Assembly: GCA_015999765.1 (NCBI GenBank)
Contig: JAECQR010000011.1
Coordinates: forward strand, 1 to 57,878
DNA length: 57,878 bases
Origin: Flavobacteriia bacterium
GTDB taxonomy: Bacteria > Bacteroidota > Bacteroidia > Flavobacteriales > Weeksellaceae
Reading direction: 5' to 3'
In this document: in pieces, positions 14,437 through 24,122 of the stretch
How positions within the stretch are numbered: position 1 is the stretch's first letter
Layout of the letters: each line of letters starts with the position of its first letter
Translations under genes and position numbers: made by a program
The notes under the pieces: generated by a model
Told to the model about the DNA's origin: nothing
The model's input: the letters and a program-made list of their open reading frames with translations, nothing else
The model's database searches: none

Positions 14437-17352
14437 TTAATAGTTCAGTGTAATCCCTGCACCCCAGCTCATATCGCTGTCGTAGTGTGTGGAGATTCCG
14501 ATATTTTTTGTGACGATATATTTAAGACCTGCCATATATTCTTTGTCGGTATTGACCATGAATGCCCCGCGCAAACGCGCAGTCAATGGAATGTCTTCAC
14601 GTTTCAGCTGGAACCTTACAATTCCGTCTGTAAATATTTCTGCCTGCAGGTCCACCAACATCGGGAGTTTATACATGATACCAGCGCTGAAAGTTTTTCT
14701 TTCATCTTTAGTAGATGCCTGTCCAAAAAGGTTTTTTTCAATATTATTCCTGTCAATCTTTCTATAATGATAGTTAAATCCGATAAATGGTTTCAGCCAC
14801 TGCATACGGTCCACATACCTGCCGAGTTGGGTTTCCACCTCGTAGCCGTGATGGGGATTGTAACCTAAACGCCATTCTGTTCCCAATTCCCAGCGGGCAT
14901 TTGAGATCCTCGCCATCCCGTCGTTACCATTAGTAGCAAAATCGTTTTCGGCCATAAGGTGCCACATGTTACTTTCGCGCTGGAGCTTTTTGTAAGCTGA
15001 AGCTTTATCGGGCAGCAAAGGATTCTGATAATCACCAACAGCAAAAACACGGTTCATCCCCGCCATCATGTGATAGAGGATGTGACAGTGGAAAAACCAG
15101 TCCCCGTCAGTTTTTGCTTCAAATTCGATGACATTAGTTTCCATCGGCATAATATCCAACACATTTTTGAGGGGTGCCTGAACACCATTTTTGTTGAGTA
15201 CGCGGAAATCAAATCCGTGCAGGTGCATCGGGTGACGCATCATTGAGTTATTGAAAAGGGTAATGCGGAGAATTTCCCCTTTCTTCACCAATATTTTGTC
15301 CGATTCTGCCAGGACTCTATCGTCCATGCTCCAAACGTAGCGGTTCATGTTTCCCGTAAGGGTAAACTTGAGCTCGCGCACGGGACTGTCTTTCGGAAGC
15401 GAAGTGTCATAAGGCGATTTCATCATTCCGTAATTCAATGTGGTAATCCCGGAAGCAGGCATCTGGTGCTTTGAGTGATCCATTTCCGCATCACTGTTGT
15501 CCATTGTATTCATCGGCATTGCTGCATTGTTTTCAGCAATAATCTCAGGGTACATCACCTGATTCATATCCATAGTCTGGTAACTCATCTCCATGCCCAT
15601 ATCCTTCATGTCACCGTTCATCTTCATCATGTCATTCATCATCCTCATTCCTTCAAAATATTTGAGTTTGGGTAATGGTGCCTGGGCTTTTTTAATTCCT
15701 TCGCCAATGTAAACGGAAGCCGATTTTGTGCGGTCTTCGGGCGTAACAAGGAGCTCGTAGGAGGTGTTTCTTTCAGGAATTTCCACTACGATATCCACTG
15801 TTTCAGAAACTGCCAGAATAAGACGGTCCACTTCGACCGGTTCAATGTCCAATCCATCACTGGCCACTACTTTAATTTTTCCTCCTGCATAATTGAGCCA
15901 AAAATAGGAGGAAGCACCGCCGTTGGCAATTTGAAGCCGCACTTTGTCACCGGCTTTGTATCCTGCGAGCTGGCTTTCTATTTTACCGTTAATCAGAAAG
16001 GCGTCATAATACACGTCACTCACGTCCATGGCAAGCATCCGCTTCCATTCGTTGGTGAGTTTTGTCTTAAAGTGTCCCTCTTTTATGGCTTCTGCATAAC
16101 TTTGAGTACTGCCTTTTTTTATTGCGAACCAGTCATTGGCGTTGTGAAGCATCCGCTGAACATTATTGGGGTTCAGGTTTGTCCACTCGCTCAGGATAAG
16201 GTGCTCTGTGGGCAAATCATCAATCCCCGGCCGGAAAGTGGGATCTTCGGGACGTTTTTTCAGAATCATCATCCCATACATTCCAATCTGCTCCTGCAGG
16301 CCAGTATGTGAGTGATACCAGTGGGTTCCGTTTTGGATGATCGGAAACGAATACGTGTAGGTTGAATGTGGTGGAATGGGTTTCTGGGTAAGCCAGGGAA
16401 CCCCATCTTCTTTATTTGGAAGATGAAGACCGTGCCAGTGCAGAGAAGTTTCTTCGTCCATTAAATTATGGACAATCACTTCCGCCGTATCGCCCTCATA
16501 AAACTCCAGCTTTGGCATCGGAATCTGCCCGTTTACGGCAATGGCGCGTTTCTGTTTGCCCGCAAAATTTACCAGGGTGTCTTTCACATAAAGATGGTAG
16601 GTCACTTTGCGTCCGCCTTTTAGGTGCTTTTCGGGCATGGGCATGACCATTTTGTGTTCACCATGTATCTGCATGTTTCCGTGTGCAGAATGATCTTCCT
16701 TCTTTCCTTTTTGAGGCACCAGATTCATACCGCACTTGGGACACTTTCCGGGTTTGTCCGATATCACCTCGGGATGCATCGGGCAGGTGTACATCTTTTG
16801 CGCTTCTTCATGCTGATGCGCATCTAAAGTTTGATGTTCCGGGGTTTTGCCGGTAGCCTGATGCCGGCCGCTTTCCTTCTGAGGGACCAGATTCATACCG
16901 CACTTGGGACACTTTCCGGGTTTGTCCGAAACCACCTCGGGGTGCATCGGACAGGTGTACATCTTTTGCGCTGCTTCATGCTGATGCGGAGCAGGTGTTG
17001 AATGTTCCGGCGTTTTGATGCTCGCTGGGTCTTTCGGTACTGCTTTAGTCTTTGGCATCACCGGTTTTTTAACTTCCGTTACCGTCTTTGTTTTTGCAGC
17101 GGTAATTTCAGGTTTCTTACCCGTAGTTTTTTTAACTACGGTGGCCTTTTTAGGAGCGGGCGCGGATTTGGCCGCCGTTTTTTTCTCAGTAACGGTTTTC
17201 TTCACCAAGGTCATACCGCAAATGGGGCAGTTACCGGTTGCTGATTTCACGACCTGCGGATGCATCGGGCAGGTGTACACGGTTTTGGTGCTCTGTGAAT
17301 AACTGTTTATGGACATTGCCATAAATAGAAAGAGCAAAAATATATATTTCAT
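14437..17352 (-). CDS. multicopper oxidase with three metal-binding domains and a CopB-like C-terminus
   Basis: This is a 971-residue exported protein with signal peptide residues 1-20. Three heavy-metal-binding domains (YTCPMHP...CP.CGM) lie at about 26-50, 132-156 and 188-212, separated by Ala/Lys/Pro-rich linkers. The multicopper oxidase core follows: HWHG (305-308), HWYHSH (344-349), a Met/His-rich insert ([19 protein letters not shown]), then HPMHLHGF and HCHILYH as the C-terminal copper ligands. The last 170 or so residues ([14 protein letters not shown]...[14 protein letters not shown]) resemble CopB/PcoB outer-membrane copper proteins. The enzyme probably oxidises Cu(I) and may be tied to the outer membrane. 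It begins 7 bases behind the copper ATPase. Confidence 0.88.
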   Translation of the reverse strand: MKYIFLLFLFMAMSINSYSQSTKTVYTCPMHPQVVKSATGNCPICGMTLVKKTVTEKKTAAKSAPAPKKATVVKKTTGKKPEITAAKTKTVTEVKKPVMPKTKAVPKDPASIKTPEHSTPAPHQHEAAQKMYTCPMHPEVVSDKPGKCPKCGMNLVPQKESGRHQATGKTPEHQTLDAHQHEEAQKMYTCPMHPEVISDKPGKCPKCGMNLVPQKGKKEDHSAHGNMQIHGEHKMVMPMPEKHLKGGRKVTYHLYVKDTLVNFAGKQKRAIAVNGQIPMPKLEFYEGDTAEVIVHNLMDEETSLHWHGLHLPNKEDGVPWLTQKPIPPHSTYTYSFPIIQNGTHWYHSHTGLQEQIGMYGMMILKKRPEDPTFRPGIDDLPTEHLILSEWTNLNPNNVQRMLHNANDWFAIKKGSTQSYAEAIKEGHFKTKLTNEWKRMLAMDVSDVYYDAFLINGKIESQLAGYKAGDKVRLQIANGGASSYFWLNYAGGKIKVVASDGLDIEPVEVDRLILAVSETVDIVVEIPERNTSYELLVTPEDRTKSASVYIGEGIKKAQAPLPKLKYFEGMRMMNDMMKMNGDMKDMGMEMSYQTMDMNQVMYPEIIAENNAAMPMNTMDNSDAEMDHSKHQMPASGITTLNYGMMKSPYDTSLPKDSPVRELKFTLTGNMNRYVWSMDDRVLAESDKILVKKGEILRITLFNNSMMRHPMHLHGFDFRVLNKNGVQAPLKNVLDIMPMETNVIEFEAKTDGDWFFHCHILYHMMAGMNRVFAVGDYQNPLLPDKASAYKKLQRESNMWHLMAENDFATNGNDGMARISNARWELGTEWRLGYNPHHGYEVETQLGRYVDRMQWLKPFIGFNYHYRKIDRNNIEKNLFGQASTKDERKTFSAGIMYKLPMLVDLQAEIFTDGIVRFQLKREDIPLTARLRGAFMVNTDKEYMAGLKYIVTKNIGISTHYDSDMSWGAGITLNY
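16721..17000 (-). repeat. tandem duplication inside the oxidase gene
   Basis: The segments encoding the second and third metal-binding domains are nearly identical at DNA level and are offset by 168 bases (56 codons; for example the shared start at 16721 and 16889). The near identity suggests recent duplication or slippage. Confidence 0.8.
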
Positions 17353-17359
17353 CTTGTGA

Positions 17360-19486
17360 TTATTTAATTTTTAACAAACTTGCATTAAGTGCGACCACGA
17401 TGGTACTGACACTCATCAGCACTGCGCCCATGGCGGGACTCAGGACAAATGTGGGATACAGAACACCTGCAGCAAGTGGAATAGCCACGACGTTGTAGCC
17501 CACTGCCCATACGAGATTCTGGATCATCTTGCTGTAGGTTTTCTTTCCAAAATCTATCATTTTCACCACGTCTCGAGGGTCACTGTTGACCAGAATAATA
17601 TCTGCGGTTTCGGCAGCAACATCAGTTCCGCTGCCAACTGCAATGCCTACATCTGCTGCTGCCAAAGCCGGTGCATCATTTACGCCGTCACCTGTCATGG
17701 CAACGATTTCTCCTTTATCCTGAAATTCTTTTACTTTTTCCTGTTTGTGGTGCGGAAGTACATTTGCCAAATATCCGTCCATTCCTAACTGCTTTGATAC
17801 CGCCGCCGCTACCTTTTCGTTATCACCTGTAAGCAGGAATGATTTAATGTTCATGCTTCGAAGTTGATCAATGGCTTCTTTGGCGCCATCGCGGATGGTA
17901 TCTGCTAAAGAAACAATACCCACAGGCTCGTCATCAATCAGAATAAAGTTTACTGTTTCTGCATCTTGGTTAATTCCTTCAGGAATGGCAGGTACCTGTT
18001 TATTGTTTTGAACAAAATAATTAGGACCGGCCGCAACCACCGATTTACCATTTACCATTCCTGTCACTCCAATTCCCTGCATGTAGCGGAAACTGTCTGA
18101 CTTCCATAGCTCCAGTTTTCTCTCAGAAAGGGTCTGCATGATTCCTTTTGCAATGTGATGTTCGGAGTTCTGCTGCACTGCTGCTGCATACTGGAGTAAA
18201 TCGTTTTCCGAATAGTGTTCCGTTAGAGGAATGATTTTCTGCACAGTGTGGGAACCTTTCGTAAGGGTGCCGGTTTTATCGAAAATAATGGTCGATAATT
18301 TTCTGGTGGTTTCAAAAGCCGTGCGGTTTCTGATGAGTAAACCATTTGTTGCTGAAAGTGTAGTGGAAATGGCCACCACCAAAGGAATTGCTACTCCTAA
18401 AGCATGCGGACAGGCCGTTACCATTACCGTTACCATCCGTTCCAGAGCAAAAGCCAAATCTCCCATGGTGATGTACCAGTAAGCGAAAGTTCCTACTCCC
18501 ACCACAATTGCTACTATAGTAAGCCATTTGGCTACTTTATCCGCCAGATTCTGAGTGTTCGACTTTGCTGCCTGCGCATCCTGAACCAAATTAATAACCT
18601 TATTGAGGTACGAATCCTTTCCAACCCCTGTTGCTTTTATCTTTAAAGCCCCGTCTCCATTGATAGACCCTGCGATAACCTTTCCACCGGACTCTTTTCT
18701 TACAGGAACACTTTCTCCGGTCAGCATGCTTTCATTTAAATAGGAACTGCCCTCGACAATCAGACCGTCAGCGGCGACTTTTTCGCCCGGTCTTATGATT
18801 ACGGTATCTCCGTTTTTCAGCTGTTCCAGTTTTATTTTAACCGGACTTCCGTTATGCTCGACGGTTACGTCATTTGGTAGCAATGCCACTAAGGATTGTA
18901 ACGCTTTTGAAGCTGCCATCTGTGAACGCATTTCGAGCCAATGACCCAGAAGCATGATGACAATTAGGGTGGCGAGCTCCCAAAAGAAATCCATGCCCGG
19001 CAGCCCGAATACGACGGCAACGGAATAGACATAAGCTACGGTAATCGCCAAAGCAACGAGCGTCATCATCCCAATAGCTCCGGCTTTCACTTCGCCCAAA
19101 AACCCTTTGAAAAAAGGCATTCCACCGTAGAAATAAATAATACTTCCCAAAACCAACAGCACGTATTTATCGCCTTGAAAAGCTATCGTGAAACCAAGCC
19201 ACTGCTGAATCATATGAGAAAGCAGAAGGACCGGAACGGTAAGTGCCAAAGAGATCCAGAATCTCTTCAGGAAATCCGGCGTATTATGTCCCGCATGTTT
19301 GTCAAATCCCGCAGTAGAATCTTCAGAGCCCGCGTGATGACTATGATTCTGATGATGTTGGCTGAGTTCGTCTTTTTCAGGTCGGGCAGTTCCTCCCAAG
19401 GGAATTAAGTTCATTCCGCAAAGTGGACAATTTCCCGGTTTGTCCGTCAATATCTGGGGATGCATGGGACAGGTGTATTTTTTCAT
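17360..19486 (-). CDS. copB: copper-translocating P-type ATPase (CopB type, CPH motif)
   Basis: This is a 708-residue P1B ATPase. Residues 4-28 form one heavy-metal-binding domain (YTCPMHPQ...CPLCGM), followed by a His-rich segment ([10 protein letters not shown]). The transmembrane motif is CPH (359-361) rather than CPC, typical of the CopB class linked to Cu(II)/Cu(I)/Ag. The catalytic DKTGT starts at D403, and GDGVNDAP and the HP-type motif (SEHHIAKGI) are present. It moves copper out of the cytoplasm. It is 7 bases upstream of the multicopper oxidase and 36 bases behind DUF305, so the three form an operon. Confidence 0.92.
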   Translation of the reverse strand: MKKYTCPMHPQILTDKPGNCPLCGMNLIPLGGTARPEKDELSQHHQNHSHHAGSEDSTAGFDKHAGHNTPDFLKRFWISLALTVPVLLLSHMIQQWLGFTIAFQGDKYVLLVLGSIIYFYGGMPFFKGFLGEVKAGAIGMMTLVALAITVAYVYSVAVVFGLPGMDFFWELATLIVIMLLGHWLEMRSQMAASKALQSLVALLPNDVTVEHNGSPVKIKLEQLKNGDTVIIRPGEKVAADGLIVEGSSYLNESMLTGESVPVRKESGGKVIAGSINGDGALKIKATGVGKDSYLNKVINLVQDAQAAKSNTQNLADKVAKWLTIVAIVVGVGTFAYWYITMGDLAFALERMVTVMVTACPHALGVAIPLVVAISTTLSATNGLLIRNRTAFETTRKLSTIIFDKTGTLTKGSHTVQKIIPLTEHYSENDLLQYAAAVQQNSEHHIAKGIMQTLSERKLELWKSDSFRYMQGIGVTGMVNGKSVVAAGPNYFVQNNKQVPAIPEGINQDAETVNFILIDDEPVGIVSLADTIRDGAKEAIDQLRSMNIKSFLLTGDNEKVAAAVSKQLGMDGYLANVLPHHKQEKVKEFQDKGEIVAMTGDGVNDAPALAAADVGIAVGSGTDVAAETADIILVNSDPRDVVKMIDFGKKTYSKMIQNLVWAVGYNVVAIPLAAGVLYPTFVLSPAMGAVLMSVSTIVVALNASLLKIK

Positions 19487-19522
19487 GGTTTAATTTTATG
19501 CGTTAAATTCTGGTATGTAAGA

Positions 19523-20086
19523 TTACTTCCGGGTTTGAAGTTCCTTAATTTTCGCCCTCATGACGGCAATTTCTTCCTCCTGTGCTTTGATAATTTCCTC
19601 GCCCAACTTTCTCACTTCCGGATCGACCAGATTACTTTCTTCGACCATAAGAATAGCCCCTGCATGGTGTGGAATCATGGACTTTAGAAACTGGACATCT
19701 CCCACGGCTGTCTGCTGCCGGATCCCGGACCAAAACAGCACCATCATCAGCACTCCGAGGCCCATAAGAATTTTATTGAGTTTTTTGTTGGGATACATCT
19801 TCCCCATTAACAGCAGTTCGATGATTAACATAGGAGAAGCCATCAGGCCTGCCATGTATAACTGGTTTATGTTTGGAATTACGTTAGCCAGCTTGTCCAC
19901 CATCGCATACATTAGTATAAACATTGAAATAAAGGAAATCAGAAGCATCCAAAATAACTTTTTGTATGCGCCGCCGTGCTCCATTTGTCCATTTTTTTGT
20001 TCTGAATCCATATCGTGTGCAGAATGAGTTTTCCCCGAAGCGCTATGGTCCGGAGAAACTTTGTGGCTGTGCTTTGAATTGTTCAT
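19523..20086 (-). CDS. DUF305 domain protein
   Basis: This 187-residue protein has a His/Ser-rich N-terminus (KHSHKVSPDHSASGKTHSAHD) and three to four hydrophobic helices (about residues 45-130). The conserved DUF305 signature MIPHHAGAILMVEESNL and a charged C-terminal helix (RKLGEEIIKAQEEEI) follow. DUF305 is related to ferritin-like folds and often travels with copper genes; its biochemical role is not settled. It lies in the copper ATPase/oxidase operon. Membrane location is inferred from hydrophobicity. Confidence 0.85.
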   Translation of the reverse strand: MNNSKHSHKVSPDHSASGKTHSAHDMDSEQKNGQMEHGGAYKKLFWMLLISFISMFILMYAMVDKLANVIPNINQLYMAGLMASPMLIIELLLMGKMYPNKKLNKILMGLGVLMMVLFWSGIRQQTAVGDVQFLKSMIPHHAGAILMVEESNLVDPEVRKLGEEIIKAQEEEIAVMRAKIKELQTRK

Positions 20087-20128
20087 TAAATTGGTTTTTA
20101 ATTTAGCTACATGTAAAACAACAGATCT

Positions 20129-20338
20129 TTAACAACATTTTCTGTCCTGCTGGACAGGTGGACACGGCACTGTCCCGTAACTGCAATATACACAGCAATC
20201 GCCCTGTTTTGGTTTTAAAACGGTCTTACATTTTTCGCATTCGTAGAAATATTGGCAGGAATCTGTAGGCATTGTTTCCTCTTTCCTGTGTCCGCAATTG
20301 GGACAAGTGACTATTGACTGTAATTTAACTGTACTCAT
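20129..20338 (-). CDS. GDCCVxC domain protein
   Basis: This 69-residue protein has a CPNCGH pair (12-17), a central CEKC pair and the signature GDCCVYCSYGTVPCPP, ending in CC. This matches the GDCCVxC family, members of which in some bacteria carry selenocysteine in place of one cysteine. Here all positions are cysteine. Its association with mercury and other metal genes points to metal or redox handling, but no activity is established. It follows MerTP by 15 bases. Confidence 0.85.
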   Translation of the reverse strand: MSTVKLQSIVTCPNCGHRKEETMPTDSCQYFYECEKCKTVLKPKQGDCCVYCSYGTVPCPPVQQDRKCC

Positions 20339-20353
20339 CTGTTTAATTATTTA

Positions 20354-20983
20354 TTATGGTTTTTCACGACCAATGGTTTCCAATTGATATTCTTTTTTGT
20401 CGGTTACTAAATATCCCGTAGCGTTTATGGCGTTTTCGATTTCATCACTGTTTGTTTTTGAATCATCAAATTTCACAACTGCATTTCTGTTTTCGTACGA
20501 AGCCTCTGAACTTATAATTCCCGACAGCTTATTTACTTCGCTGTTGACATGTTCCCCACAACTTGCGCAGGTCATACCACTAATTGTAAATTCTATTTTA
20601 CGGATATTAGATTGGTCCACGATAATAATTTGCTTTTCTGTAGTTGGATAAAAAATTCCTGAATAGTATGGAAAGGCAAGCATCACGACTGCAAACAGGG
20701 TTACGGTTCCCAAAAACATTTTCGACTGTGTGAATGGTATTTTCTCCTCTTTCTCGCAGTTACAGTCTAATTGTTTTTTGGGTTTCAATTTTAGATACCA
20801 GGCAAAACCAAGAACAAAAATTGTTAACGCTATTAGGTAAGGCCTTAAAGGTTCGATCCAGGAAAAAGTTGCAGCCAGGCCGCTTGTTCCTGCAATGAAA
20901 GCTAATAATGGTGTAATGCAACATAATGAGGCGGTGAAGGCGGCCAGCAGACCTGTGCTGATTAATTTTTTGTCTGTTTTCAT
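20354..20983 (-). CDS. merTP: mercuric transport fusion protein MerTP
   Basis: This 209-residue protein is a MerT membrane part joined to a MerP metal-binding part. MerT has the cysteine pair CC at 21-22 in helix 1 and a CNC motif (74-76) in the loop. The C-terminal HMA domain has GMTCASC at 136-142. The family takes mercuric ions across the membrane for reduction. No mercuric reductase (merA) or merR is visible in this window, so uptake without reduction would be odd. It may serve another metal, or merA may be elsewhere. Confidence 0.88.
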   Translation of the reverse strand: MKTDKKLISTGLLAAFTASLCCITPLLAFIAGTSGLAATFSWIEPLRPYLIALTIFVLGFAWYLKLKPKKQLDCNCEKEEKIPFTQSKMFLGTVTLFAVVMLAFPYYSGIFYPTTEKQIIIVDQSNIRKIEFTISGMTCASCGEHVNSEVNKLSGIISSEASYENRNAVVKFDDSKTNSDEIENAINATGYLVTDKKEYQLETIGREKP

Positions 20984-20990
20984 TTTGGTT

Positions 20991-21251
20991 TTAAGATTCT
21001 ATTTGAAACCTTACTGCAGTGTAATAATAATTTGCATGCGATTCTGCGAGACTGTGTTTGGAGTTGCCTTCCTTATTGGCTCGCGCTGCTTCCTGTTCCT
21101 GTATTTTGGCACTGTCGTTCAGAATGATTGTGGCAATATCCAAAGTTGGATTTGTTCCGTAAACTAATCCACTAAAACCATATTTTACCAATCGGGGAAG
21201 GTATCCTGTGTGGTCGAAATGGCCATGAGTCAATAAAACGGCATTGCCACA
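20991..21251 (-). pseudogene. fragment of an MBL-fold metallo-hydrolase
   Basis: About 80 codons carry the metallo-beta-lactamase motif THGHFDHTGYLPRL, followed by a beta-CASP-exonuclease-like stretch (NDSAKIQEQEAARANKEG). The protein should have about 450 residues. Both the N-terminal strands and the rest of the domain are gone. It is in the same frame as the broken propeller gene upstream and ends 7 bases before merTP. It is a deletion scar, not a working enzyme. Confidence 0.75.
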
Positions 21252-21737
21252 TCAATCACAGAAATCTACTTGTATGACTTCATTCGTTTCACCTGCGGTT
21301 ACAAATGCATTCTTTGATTGATCGTCTAAAACCACATGGGCCACGTGTAGATCTTAACCTAACAGCACATGCTCTTTTATTGTACCGCTGTTTGGGTCAA
21401 TAACTATTAAGTAATTTGTTTTACTGCTGTCCATACCTGCTGCCGCCACCCAAACAGATTTTCCATTGGGGGCCACCTGCACATTATGGGCCATAAACAT
21501 AGTTCCGGCGCTATTACTGAAGTCAATGCTTGTGGTTTTTAAGCTATCCTGAAGATCTATAACTGAAACACTGCCTCCGGCTTCGTTGGCAACATATCCT
21601 TTAGCCAATGGCAATGAAGGTGGTTTGTCAGTTTTACTACTATTGGTATTGCTATTATCGTTATTGCCGCAACTGCTGACCATACCAAATAGCATTGTCA
21701 TTATGACAACCAATGTCGGGGTAAAAAATTTTTTCAT
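21252..21737 (-). pseudogene. truncated YncE-like beta-propeller lipoprotein
   Basis: The gene opens with a lipoprotein signal (MLFGMVSSCGNN). Propeller-type repeats follow (GYVANEAGGSVSVIDL, NYLIVIDPNSGTIKEHVLLG). An in-frame TAA at 21354-21356 stops it after 127 residues. Beyond the stop the same frame continues with matching propeller sequence (HVAHVVLDDQSKNAFVTAGE) until a TGA at 21252-21254, where an unrelated MBL fragment begins. Intact relatives are several times longer. A short 127-residue product could still be made. Confidence 0.75.
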
Positions 21738-21812
21738 TTAATAGATCTTAATTTGGTCGATAGGATGTAGATAAAAAGAGTGGCAATCATTAAAATCACC
21801 ACCCGTTCTAAA

Positions 21813-22154
21813 TTACGCTGCCATTTTCCGGCATTCTTCGGCGCATTTTCTGCAAGCTTCTGCACATTCACGGCAATGATCCATTCCATGTTGTGCATGT
21901 TTTTCACATTCTGCAGCACATGCTTCACAGATGTCGGCACAAATGCGGCAAATTTCTTTTGCTTTGTCGCTGCCGAGGCTCATTAACTGTGCTGAGGCAT
22001 AGCAGATCGCTGCGCATTCCATGTCTAACTGAATGCATCTCGCCATCATTTTTACATCTTCTTCCTGAGTGCATGATGAAGCACAGTGATTACATATTGC
22101 AGCACATTTTAAACATGCTTCAATACAACTTTGGTACGTGTGATAACCTGTCAT
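21813..22154 (-). CDS. four-helix-bundle copper-storage protein (Csp-like)
   Basis: This 113-residue protein holds 19 cysteines spaced in CxxxC and CxxC patterns along four helices (SCIEACLKCAAICNHC, RCIQLDMECAAIC, ICRICADICEACAAEC, HCRECAEACRKCAEEC). This is the signature of Csp-type copper-storage proteins, which bind many Cu(I) ions inside the bundle. There is no signal peptide, so it is cytosolic and closest in layout to Csp3-type proteins. It lies between the copper chaperone and MerTP. Copper sequestration is known for the family; action here is inferred. Confidence 0.9.
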   Translation of the reverse strand: MTGYHTYQSCIEACLKCAAICNHCASSCTQEEDVKMMARCIQLDMECAAICYASAQLMSLGSDKAKEICRICADICEACAAECEKHAQHGMDHCRECAEACRKCAEECRKMAA

Positions 22155-22386
22155 AATTGTTGGTTTTTATGTTAATAAATAGGTTGGTTTTTTCAATAAA
22201 TATGCAATTCCTGCGCCAATACTGTCGCAATCATAAGTGCGTTCGATCAGGCAAGCTATTGCTGGCTACTTTGATTTTTTTAAAAAAAAATTTAGTTGCT
22301 TCTTTCACTTAGTTTTTAGCGGAGCATTTCTACCGTTATCGTTCCCATCGTACTAACATTATACTTGCCCGCGCAGTTCATACTTT

Positions 22387-22638
22387 TCAACAGCAACAGG
22401 AGCCGCCAGACTTTTTTAAATTCTCATCTACGGAAGCGCCGGCAATACTATAACCTACTTTCGCCAAGGCTTGCGTTAACTGCGCTGTATTAATCGATTT
22501 CTCTGCTTCAATAACTGCGCGCGGTGGATGCAGACTCGCTTTTACATTCTGTACGCCATCAATTTCTTTCAACGCTTTTTCGACATTTTTAACGCAGCCT
22601 TCGCAGGACATTCCTGTTATTTCAATTTGTTGTTTCAT
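22387..22638 (-). CDS. copZ: CopZ-like copper chaperone (HMA domain)
   Basis: This 83-residue soluble protein is a single heavy-metal-associated domain with GMSCEGC (residues 9-15) and the usual beta-alpha-beta pattern. An added C-terminal tail ends GGSCCC, which may be an extra metal site. The ATG at 22638 is used because the 16 residues upstream do not belong to the domain. It would hand Cu(I) to the ATPase or to the storage protein encoded next. Confidence 0.88.
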   Translation of the reverse strand: MKQQIEITGMSCEGCVKNVEKALKEIDGVQNVKASLHPPRAVIEAEKSINTAQLTQALAKVGYSIAGASVDENLKKSGGSCCC

Positions 22639-22971
22639 TTTGGTTGATTTTATTATTTTATACATTGTTACTTTCCGACTATCCATTTAAAATACGTTCT
22701 GTGAGCCGTATTTTGACCAAACTCTTGTTGCAATAAAGTAGCTTTTTGATAGCGACCTGGTTGTAATTACTACTGTAAAAGTACAAGTTTCTTAAACGGA
22801 TGTTCTGCATAATTTTCGTTAGTTTCTGTATAATTTCGCTTTGAAAAAAAGGCCAAGTAACATCAAAACTATACCTGAAGTTTATCGAGAGTTGCGCAAA
22901 CGTCTCTACGATTGCCGTTTCTATTTCGCAACTATTTCCTATTTATAATTTCATACGCCTAAGTTCTAAGG
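22639..22971. other. intergenic region before copZ
   Basis: About 330 bases without a gene, downstream of the AraC-type regulator and upstream of copZ. A minus-strand TAGTTTTG box (22871-22864) fits TAnnTTTG, and a TTGCGCAA dyad lies at 22892-22899. These could be promoter and operator parts for copZ, but the distance to the start is about 225 bases and no paired -33 box is clear. Confidence 0.35.
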
Positions 22972-23544
22972 TTAACTAATTTCATCATAGGGTCTTCGAT
23001 TGGCTAGTTCAGCATTTTTATACTCAGTCATGCTCTCACCGGTAATTTCTTTAAACTGTCTCGATAGGTGGTTGACGCTGCTGTAATCCAGGAGATGCCC
23101 TATTTCTGAAAAGGTGTACTGCCTGAGTTGAATAAGTTGTTTTACTTTCTCAATTTTTAATTTAATAAAATATTTTTCCAGCGTTGTATTTTCAAGGTGT
23201 GAGAACAACTTGCTCAGTGACTTATATTCGTGGTTGAACTCCGTGCTTAAAATTTGAGATAGGTTTACGGTGGAATCGAGAGGGGGCTCTTCTATTTTAC
23301 CAAGCAAAAAATGTTTAATTTTTTCGACGAGCACTTCCTCTGGACTATGGATTATTTCAAATTTATTGGTATGGAGAACGCTTTCAATTTTCGCCATGAT
23401 TTCAGTATGATTACCAGCCATCTCGTCGATTACCAAAACCCCGAGTTCAATTGATGAAACATTAATTCCCAGTTGTTCAAGCTCTTGCCTAAGCACTTTG
23501 AGACATCGGCTGCAAACCATATTTTTAATATTTAATTTCATCAC
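22972..23544 (-). CDS. AraC-type regulator with metal-binding-like N-terminus
   Basis: This is a 190-residue protein. Residues 1 to about 70 look like a heavy-metal-associated fold with MVCSRC (9-14) where HMA domains have their CxxC. The C-terminal part is an AraC-family helix-turn-helix (YTFSEIGHLLDYSSVNHLSRQFKEITG). The family is common in Bacteroidota copper islands. Sensing of Cu or Hg through C11/C14 and control of the neighbouring efflux and chaperone genes are inferred. It lies between the two halves of the copper gene set, all in the same direction. Confidence 0.82.
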   Translation of the reverse strand: MMKLNIKNMVCSRCLKVLRQELEQLGINVSSIELGVLVIDEMAGNHTEIMAKIESVLHTNKFEIIHSPEEVLVEKIKHFLLGKIEEPPLDSTVNLSQILSTEFNHEYKSLSKLFSHLENTTLEKYFIKLKIEKVKQLIQLRQYTFSEIGHLLDYSSVNHLSRQFKEITGESMTEYKNAELANRRPYDEIS

Positions 23545-23659
23545 GTTGTTATTAATTTGTTGATTCTACAGCATGGTCTTTTCCGATCCTTTTTTATTCT
23601 AAACGGCCATTTCTGATACTCTAAAGACCAAAGTCGAGCGTAATTTCTGATGTTCTGCG

Positions 23660-24121
23660 TTACTTACTATATTCGTTGTCACGAAAAAAATCTAACAGTT
23701 CTTTTTTTTTATCTGCTGATAATCTCGCGTTTCCGTGCATCATGCGGTAAGATTTTAAAGGCATTTCATCTTTTTCAATCTGGCTGATGATGCTTTTTAT
23801 TTTTGCTTTTTTACGTCTTTTTGAATAGTTATTGAACTCATCAAAATTGAGTTCGTCTCTCCCTTTTGTAATATGCTGAGCCATAAACCATGCTCCGGGC
23901 TGCAATTCTGAATACCAGGGATATCGGCTGTTGTTGGAATGACAGTCATAGCAGGAAACTTTAAGGATTGCAGCCACGTTGGCGGGCACCTTTTGGGTTC
24001 TTTCAAAACTTTGACCTGGCGGAACGGTGGAGACATTACGCTCCACCGGTATGAACTGAATGGCTAATACAACCGCCACCACGATCACCGACAGCCAACC
24101 TATGATATTCAATTTTCTCAT
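23660..24121 (-). CDS. haem-binding (CxxCH) domain protein
   Basis: This 153-residue protein has an N-terminal membrane anchor (IIGWLSVIVVAVVLAIQFIP) and a single cytochrome-type CYDCH motif (about residues 58-62). The haem_bd family sequence follows (NNSRYPWYSELQPGAWFM..HI..GR..LNF) and ends near KKELLDFF. It likely faces the periplasm and binds one haem. Its start nearly touches the stop of the adaptor gene, so it is the last gene of the copper efflux operon. A redox role with copper is inferred. Confidence 0.85.
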   Translation of the reverse strand: MRKLNIIGWLSVIVVAVVLAIQFIPVERNVSTVPPGQSFERTQKVPANVAAILKVSCYDCHSNNSRYPWYSELQPGAWFMAQHITKGRDELNFDEFNNYSKRRKKAKIKSIISQIEKDEMPLKSYRMMHGNARLSADKKKELLDFFRDNEYSK

Positions 24122-24122
24122 A

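Noticed and set aside
21734..21940. 68-codon frame overlapping the copper-storage gene
   Set aside because: It runs in another frame over the Cys-rich gene, which is certain from its 19-cysteine pattern; only its last third lies outside.
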